Shown piece after piece: positions 58,169 through 64,000 of a stretch of DNA of 64,000 nucleotides; positions within the stretch are counted from its first letter, which is position 1, and each line of letters begins with the position of its first letter. The stretch is taken from the NCBI RefSeq assembly GCF_900324465.2, contig NC_046615.1, positions 22,144,331 through 22,208,330 of the forward strand, given 5' to 3'. The stretch is from Anabas testudineus (lineage: Eukaryota; Chordata; Actinopteri; Anabantiformes; Anabantidae). The notes beneath the pieces are model-generated. The model was given only the letters and a program-made list of their open reading frames with translations. It ran no database searches and was not told where the DNA came from. The position numbers were made by a program, and so were the translations under genes.

Positions 58169-58862
58169 TAATCTAGCCACAGGGCTTGCAAGTCAGTGAC
58201 GTCTGTGCCGGTCCCAAGCCCGGATAAATAGAGAGGTTTGCGTCAGGAAGGGCATCCGGCCCAAAATAACCATGCGAATCATCAATAAGACTTTCATACC
58301 GGATCGTCGAGGCCCGGGTTAACAACGACCGCCACCGATGCTGTTAACCTACAGGGTGTCGGTGGAAATTTGACTACTGTTGGTCGAAGAAAGAGGGGAG
58401 ACAGAAGGGTTTGTGGTCAGAGAGAGAAGGGAAAAGGCAGGAACATAGATTTGAGAATAGGGACTCTTAACGTTGGCATGATGACAGGGAAAGGCAGAGA
58501 GCTGGCAGACATGATGGAGAGAAGGAAGGTAGATGTTCTGTGTGTGCAGGAGACAAGGTGGAAGGGCAGCAAGGCACGTAGTATCGGAGGAGGATACAAA
58601 CTGTTCTACCATGGTGTGGATAGGAAGAGAAACGGGGTAGGATTGATTTGAGAGAGGTTAGTGACTGCAAAGTGGTGGTAGGAGAGAGTGTAGCCAGACA
58701 GCACCGCATGGTGGTGTGTAAGATGACTCTGGAGGTCAGGAAGAAGAGAGGGAAGACAGAAAAGAAGACCAAGTGGTGGAAGTTAAAGAATGAAGAAACC
58801 TGTGAGGAATTCAGGCAGTGAGACAGGTTCTGGGTGGTCAGGATGAGCTTCCAGATGACTGG
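58169..58862 (+). mobile_element. RTE-like LINE, internally deleted
   Basis: The 5' end and endonuclease start (58370-58651, IGTLNVGMMTGKGRELADMM and DVLCVQETRWKG) are joined at about 58650 to a later part of the element (58655-58862). The insertion interrupts the flank sequence TTAGTGTCCTGT shared with 41180. Confidence 0.75.
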
Positions 58863-58869
58863 GAAGAAA

Positions 58870-59598
58870 AAAAAGACAAAATATGATGGAGAGCAGTAAC
58901 AGATGGAGGTGTGAGGACAGAGAGCAGCTGCATAGTAATTTCTGATTCTGTTTAAAGTCTCATCAATATCACTGATGTCTGCTCCGGTGTAGCTGTTCAG
59001 TGGCCACAAGTGAACTTTGAGATCACAGTGTGATCAGAGCGATGGTGGGAAAGGAGAAAAAAAATAGAGAAGTAAATAAAAAAAAGAAAGAAAAACTTCT
59101 ACTTTCCTTTTTAATACTGTAATGCTTGTTGATGTTTTTCATTCATTACACAACTATGTGTCACTGTTCATGTGTCATACCACGGAAGATTGTGAAAAAC
59201 TATCAAGGTGAAAAAAAAAAAGAAGAAGTACTGCCTGTTGCCACATTTAATACAATCAGCACATTTCATTTGGTTTCTGGATTTTTTTTTCTTTCTGGTT
59301 TATGAACGATCACGTTGCTTCCTGAATGCAGCTCACGAACACACAGGAGCACCATCGTGTACAGTAGTGACAGTAACAACATTTATTTAGACGTCGATAA
59401 GAGCAGCAACACAGATAAACAATTAAAATTACAATCAGCTGCAGAAACACTTCAGCAGCCTCTGAATATTTTCATCATTTAAAACATAATAATCTGATTC
59501 AGTGAAGACGGAAACTAAAACTCGGTTGTTAACTGAATTACTAGAACAAGTTCTGCTGAGTCCAGTTTACTGCAGAGACCATCAGATCCAGGTCTGGA
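58870..59598. other. gtse1 3' flank and 3' UTR
   Basis: Shared with units 1 and 2. It includes an A-rich low-complexity stretch (59050-59225) and the gtse1 3' UTR, with minus AATAAA near 59380-59385. The recurrent minus-strand reading WPLNSYTGADISDIDETLNR starts at 59009. Confidence 0.5.
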
Positions 59599-62500
59599 TC
59601 AGAACGACAGGTTGATGAGAGGAGCGTTGTTTTCCTTCTTGTCTTCAGGACTCCATTTGATGAGGGGGGAGCTGAGGTCGATCAGCTGCTGAAACAAAGA
59701 AAACACCAGAAAAACACGTTTTATTTTAAGCTCTGAGCTTAAATCAGAGTTAAACATTCTACTTTTGTATTTTGTTCTTAACATAAAACATTTTACATAA
59801 TGTGCAGCAACACCGTCATGTTTCTATATCACATTTGTGTAAGCTGCATGTTGCAAATTGGGGTTTTGTGACCTAACAGCAGCTGAGAAACTGTTGACCC
59901 AGAGCTCCACTGGAGTTTCCTTCAGTTACCTGGGTTGTGGTGCAGGTCTTGCTGCTGGTTCGGATCAGGTCGGGAGTGTTGCTCAAGTCAATGAGCAGTT
60001 TCTCTTGAGGCTGCAGAGTCGGAGCTGGAAGATCCAACAGGAGAACCTGGACAGAGAGAAGACACGAGTGATGAAGATCAGGTTTTCCAGACTGAACCTG
60101 TGAGAATACATCACATCTGATCGGACCAAAAACCACAGAGACACTACACTTCAGATCGGAGCACGAACTCAGACAAAGTGAAGATGAACCTGAAGATTCA
60201 TCAGTTGTTCCTGCAAAACTAAAATATCTTAATCTGAAAATAACAGACGTTCAAAAAACAAACTGGTTTAAATGCACGATGCAAAAAGTCTATAAATAAA
60301 AACAGATGTATGTGTGTTCATGAGCATGACCTCTGACCTCCTGTGTCTTGCTGTTGTTCTCCTCTGTGCCCTCTAGTTCGATCAGGTTTCTACTGGGCCC
60401 TGACTGGTCCTGACTCAGCGCACCAGGTTCTGTTCTCTCTGATTGGTCGGGTGGTGGGGTACAGGAGGGTGTGGTCTCAGGTGGCCCCGGCTCCTTCTGC
60501 TCGTCCTCCTCCAGGGAGAAAGGCTGGACCTCAGGGGCGTCGACCGATTCCACTTCCTGTGCGTCTGCAGGGACAGGGCTAAGAAAAACCACAGTGTGAG
60601 GTGGAATCAAACCCATGTTCACAAGGCCACAGGTCGTAGAGTCCCACTGGGAAATTCTGGTTATCTACACTACAGTTCAGGTCATTTGTTACGGGGCCTG
60701 AATCATTTTGTCTTAATTAAAATTCAAAGTAACACTTGACTTTGCTTGTGTTGGTAACAGGTGATGTAGAAAGAAACAGGAAGTTCCAGTTTAAAGCGTC
60801 TCACCTGCAGCTGGTCTCTCTCCTGATGGAGCCGGGGGCTGGGTCAGTGTCACAGGGGGGCAGCAGCCTGACGGGCCGGGCCTGGCTCGTGGGTGTTGGG
60901 ATGCTGGACGTCTTGCGCCTCACAGGAGTGGGAAGAGCAGAGGGACGTCGCGCCTTCACCTGCAGCAACCTGCAGTCTCCAGCAGAGGGGGTCACGGGAC
61001 CCGCAGCAGGCTTCTGAGGAAGACTACGGGAGAGAAGGGTTTTTACTGAGCACATCAAATTCTGTCTGTCAGACTTAAGACTGGGGCAGCAACTGAAAGA
61101 CATGTCTAGCAACACTATCAGTACAACAACCTGCAACTTTTTTGCAGCAGCAACACGTTACAGATACGGCACCGACCTTATTGTCTGAAACTGTCAGCAA
61201 ACACTTATGAAGCTAAGACTCCATCATGGAGGACGAGGATCCTACCACTACACTATCCAGCTGCTTTAACACCTCTGTGTTCATAGGAGGTCTAACTGAG
61301 TTCCTGCTGTTTCAGAAAATGATGAACCCCATCTTCCGTGGGGTTTTAGTGCAGTGTACGTGATATTCAACTTGATGAATGTCACCTATTCATAAGAAAT
61401 TTCATAAGATGTCATCACTTGCATACTCAGCATTCCCAAATGCGACATAAGACAGTTCTGCTCTGAGTCACCAGGAGTGGCGACGACAAGGACTTTCACA
61501 CTGCATTAATTAACAAACTCAGTAAATATCAGATATATTATTGACATACAAGTTATAAAATGCACAGTCGACTACACATTTACAGTGAAGGTGGTGTAGT
61601 GTGTTGGTGGAGTCACCTACCTGCCCATGCTGCTTACTGACATCAGTCTCTTTGGCTTCATCATCTTTGAGACATCTGGTGACAGAACACAAAGACAGAC
61701 GAGTGTTTCAGAGAATCAAACAGAGAAACTGTAAAACTGGAATTTAACAAAAAAATGACTAGTTGAGCAGGTGAAGGGTTAAAAAGATCAGGTACAAAGA
61801 CCTGAAACGTTGTCTTCTAAATACAGAAAGGACGATTATTAAAAACATTTTTCAACATAGCACTGGGTAACCTGTGCTCTGCTGAAGGACCCATTTAGTA
61901 ATAAATGAGGGAAGGAAATGTTCATCTGGTTCAGTGTGTGTCCAAAAACCCAATCATCAGCTCTAACTCAGATCATCAGTCTGCCTCTGTCAAGCTTTAG
62001 TCAAATGTCATATTTCACTCTGCTGAAGGACCCATTGGACCCATTTAGTAATATATGAGGGAAGGAAATAAAAAAAGTGCCTCTGGTTCAGTGTGTGTCC
62101 AAACACCCAATCATCAGCTCTAACTCAGATCATCAGTCTGCCTCAGCTCCACTGTGAGGAGCAGCTGATGACAGGTTTTAGGAGCAGAACTGTTCGGTCT
62201 GATGTTTTGGATCCACATAACAGTAAAAACACAAGTTTCAGAACTGAATCAACATCAAGAGAAAAAATAAAACTGATCTCATGACGTGAAACTGATCGTC
62301 TGCTTTACCATCTGCACTGCGGACTGTTTTGATTCCTGTGCTGGGTGTCGGTACAACTAGGGCCTCAGGTTTAGCCTTTAGTGCACTCTGCATCCGGACT
62401 GAGGCTGTGAGTGGGACGGAAATGGTCCTCTCCAAAACTCTCTTGGGGGGCGTTGGCTGGATGGGCATGGTGTCTACTCTCTTTAGTGGCGTGGACTTGG

Positions 62501-63988
62501 TAGTCTTAGCGCGCTCCACTTCAGATAGCTTCCTGGCCTGGGTGGACAGGGAGCGGCGACCAGTGGTGGAGGGCGCTGGCTCTGTGGCAGTGTAGACGGT
62601 GGAGCGGCGAGGTCTGCTGGGATTGGTTGGTCTGCTGACACTAGTCTGTGCAAGGCCAGTGGAGCTGCTCAGACTCCGGTTCAGAGAAGAGTTCAGTTTA
62701 CCTGAGGAGACAAAACCTGCACCGTTAAGTTCTGACTAGTAGAGCTGGTTTACTAACTAACATTTAGGATTTTAGAAGCAGCTGAGTGAACAACTAGTAC
62801 CAGAGTAAGAAAAGCAGACACACAGACATTTAGGATCTTTGAGAGGTCCAAGTGGGATCACCTGACATCAGCTTGGTCTAAGCAATGAAACCACCGCACC
62901 ACACATTTTGTTTTTATTTAGCAATTCATCTTTATTTATGTGACCATTGTGCACTACTACACCAAGGTTTTTGCTGCAACAAGCCTCTTGGATCACAGGT
63001 CAATTCGTCTCACGTTAACCGGTGGTGGATGATTCAGAAATAAGTGGAGGCAGCAGACAGGTTAATACAGTAGTTAGTGAGTGGGGCTGGTGCAGGTTGG
63101 CAAACTGGTCCCATTCAGGACTCAGCAGGACTCACAAGCTGTTTGTGTTTATTCAACGTGGAATGGTTGATGTAGACGTCAGTACACAATGAACTGACTA
63201 TGAAGTTACAGTAGCTGGTTTCACTGGGTGTTAGTATACCTTTAGCAGGAGACAGAGAAATGCTGGAGTTGAAGCTGGACACTGAGGACGAGGATGAGGA
63301 CGTGTTTTTCCTGTCTGCCACCCTCCTGCTCTGAAGGGACGAAGCTTTCCCAGCTGACAGGTTCCTTACACCACTCTGAAGAAGAAGAACAGCCTGTTAC
63401 CATCAGATCATAGTCTCCGAGATGCAGGTTGATTGAGCACTTTGTAAAATCTGAATCCAGTTCAGAAAAGTATTTTCCCAGTTATTCAAATCCCTTATGG
63501 AATTAGCAGTAGTCTAATGTTCTGTGGAACATTAGACTACTGCTGTGTGTACTGCTACATCTGTGGAACATGGAATATATAAGAATATACATGATATTTG
63601 AAAACCTAGCTTCTTCTAACAACTAAAACTGAGTAGGTGTGAACCCATTTAGTGAAACCTAAACCATGTACATTCTGCAGAGACCTTCCTTAAGCTTGTC
63701 CTCACTGCTCAACACAGCATCAGTTTGTTTGGCTGCTGTGTTTGACTGTGTCCAGCAGGTGAAGCTGTTATGTTCAGGGAGCACTATTCACAATTACGCC
63801 TGTGTGACAGGGGATTAGTGTGGTACCTTGGAGGGTGGAGCCAGTGTGCGTTTACCCAGCAAGCTGGAGTTGAGGGAGGAATCGCTCATGTCTGAGGCCA
63901 CGCTCGCCGAATCAGAGAGCAGATCTTCATAGGACTCTGCCCTGCTGGAGGCACGAGATACTGGGCTCTGTCTCCAACCCCCCACAGG
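59599..63988 (-). CDS. gtse1: gtse1, G2 and S-phase expressed protein 1 (3' part, continues beyond window)
   Basis: Exons, 5' to 3': 63988-63827, 63375-63240, 62701-62309, 61675-61621, 61023-60805, 60578-60338, 60046-59930, 59688-59599. All junction phases agree (0,1,1,2,2,0,0). The visible protein of about 470 aa is Ser/Pro/Lys-rich and mostly disordered, with SSLNSSLLGKRTL, a basic PPKRVLERT region, KPKRLMSV and C-terminal LIDLS motifs ending QLIDLSSPLIKWSPEDKKEN. This C-terminus is what identifies it: vertebrate GTSE1 ends with LIDLSSPLI..SPE..KEN. GTSE1 binds microtubules and EB1, stabilises mitotic spindles, and restrains p53 after G2. LIDLS-type repeats are recalled as clathrin-binding sites. 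The 5' exons lie past 64000. Confidence 0.85.
61867..62135. repeat. Local tandem duplication in a gtse1 intron
   Basis: 61867-62018 and 62019-62135 both start CTGCTGAAGGACCCATT and run through CAATCATCAGCTCTAACTCA. The second copy resembles unit 1 (GGACCCATTGGACCCATTTA) and the first resembles unit 2. Confidence 0.7.
63505..63544. repeat. Perfect 18-bp inverted repeat with 4-nt loop in gtse1 intron
   Basis: AGCAGTAGTCTAATGTTC (63505-63522) and its exact reverse complement (63527-63544) flank TGTG. It is too short for a microRNA precursor. It may be a fold-back copying scar or a cruciform-forming site. Confidence 0.7.
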
Positions 63989-64000
63989 CTGAAAGAGGAT

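Larger units (their letters stand above)
52409..62018. repeat. Segmental duplication unit 3 (P4, P5 relic and gtse1)
   Basis: This unit includes the only long gtse1 copy, and its gtse1 part continues beyond 62018. It also holds a Maui LINE, an RTE LINE and the P5 relic, none of which occur at the same place in units 1 and 2. Confidence 0.75.

Overview
The window looks like a teleost fish chromosome. The evidence is spliced genes with GT/AG introns, an eight-exon astacin metalloprotease family of the fish hatching-enzyme type, abundant L2/Maui-like, Rex1/jockey-like and RTE-like LINE fragments, Tc1-like DNA transposon relics, and tRNA-derived SINEs carrying a fish LINE-type tail. All assignments come from reading the sequence and from recalled family signatures; no database search was run.

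Region 1 (about 1-37.5 kb) is a palindromic astacin array. Six secreted metalloprotease genes lie in three head-to-head pairs (A-/B+, C-/D+, E-/F+), followed by a single plus-strand gene G. Each has one non-coding first exon and seven coding exons, encodes 270 or 272 residues, and keeps open frames and splice sites. Each has a TATA box, the zinc motif, the Met-turn and the propeptide Asp switch. A fourth pair survives as scraps at 246-2550, split by a LINE. The pair spacers carry an orphan signal-peptide exon, and the E/F spacer is inverted relative to the other two.

Region 2 (32.3-55.3 kb) holds four intact four-exon minus-strand genes, P1 to P4. They encode 276-304 aa proteins of a family I cannot name. 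The C-terminal half (PCGW, EWPVS[YF]HGT, YGRG[IV]YSTP, YAK.F) resembles an ADP-ribosyltransferase/PARP-type fold. P1 sits between astacins F and G. P2, P3 and P4 are each followed on their upstream side by a copy of the 3' part of gtse1. A fifth P copy is reduced to fragments at 57.5-58.1 kb.

Region 3 is gtse1 (G2 and S-phase expressed 1) on the minus strand. The copy at 59.6-64.0 kb runs out of the window and has eight in-phase exons visible. Copies at 50.0-52.1 kb (five exons) and 42.0-43.1 kb (three pieces) are 3' fragments copied with the P genes, and one stray piece lies at 45.8-46.1 kb.

The genes do not form one pathway. The astacins are extracellular proteases, gtse1 is a mitotic microtubule/p53-related factor, and the P proteins are unassigned and probably intracellular. 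They are linked by repeated local duplication: inverted duplication and arm exchange in the astacin array, tandem duplication of the P plus gtse1-tail unit in the right half. Transposon insertions private to single copies give a relative timetable.
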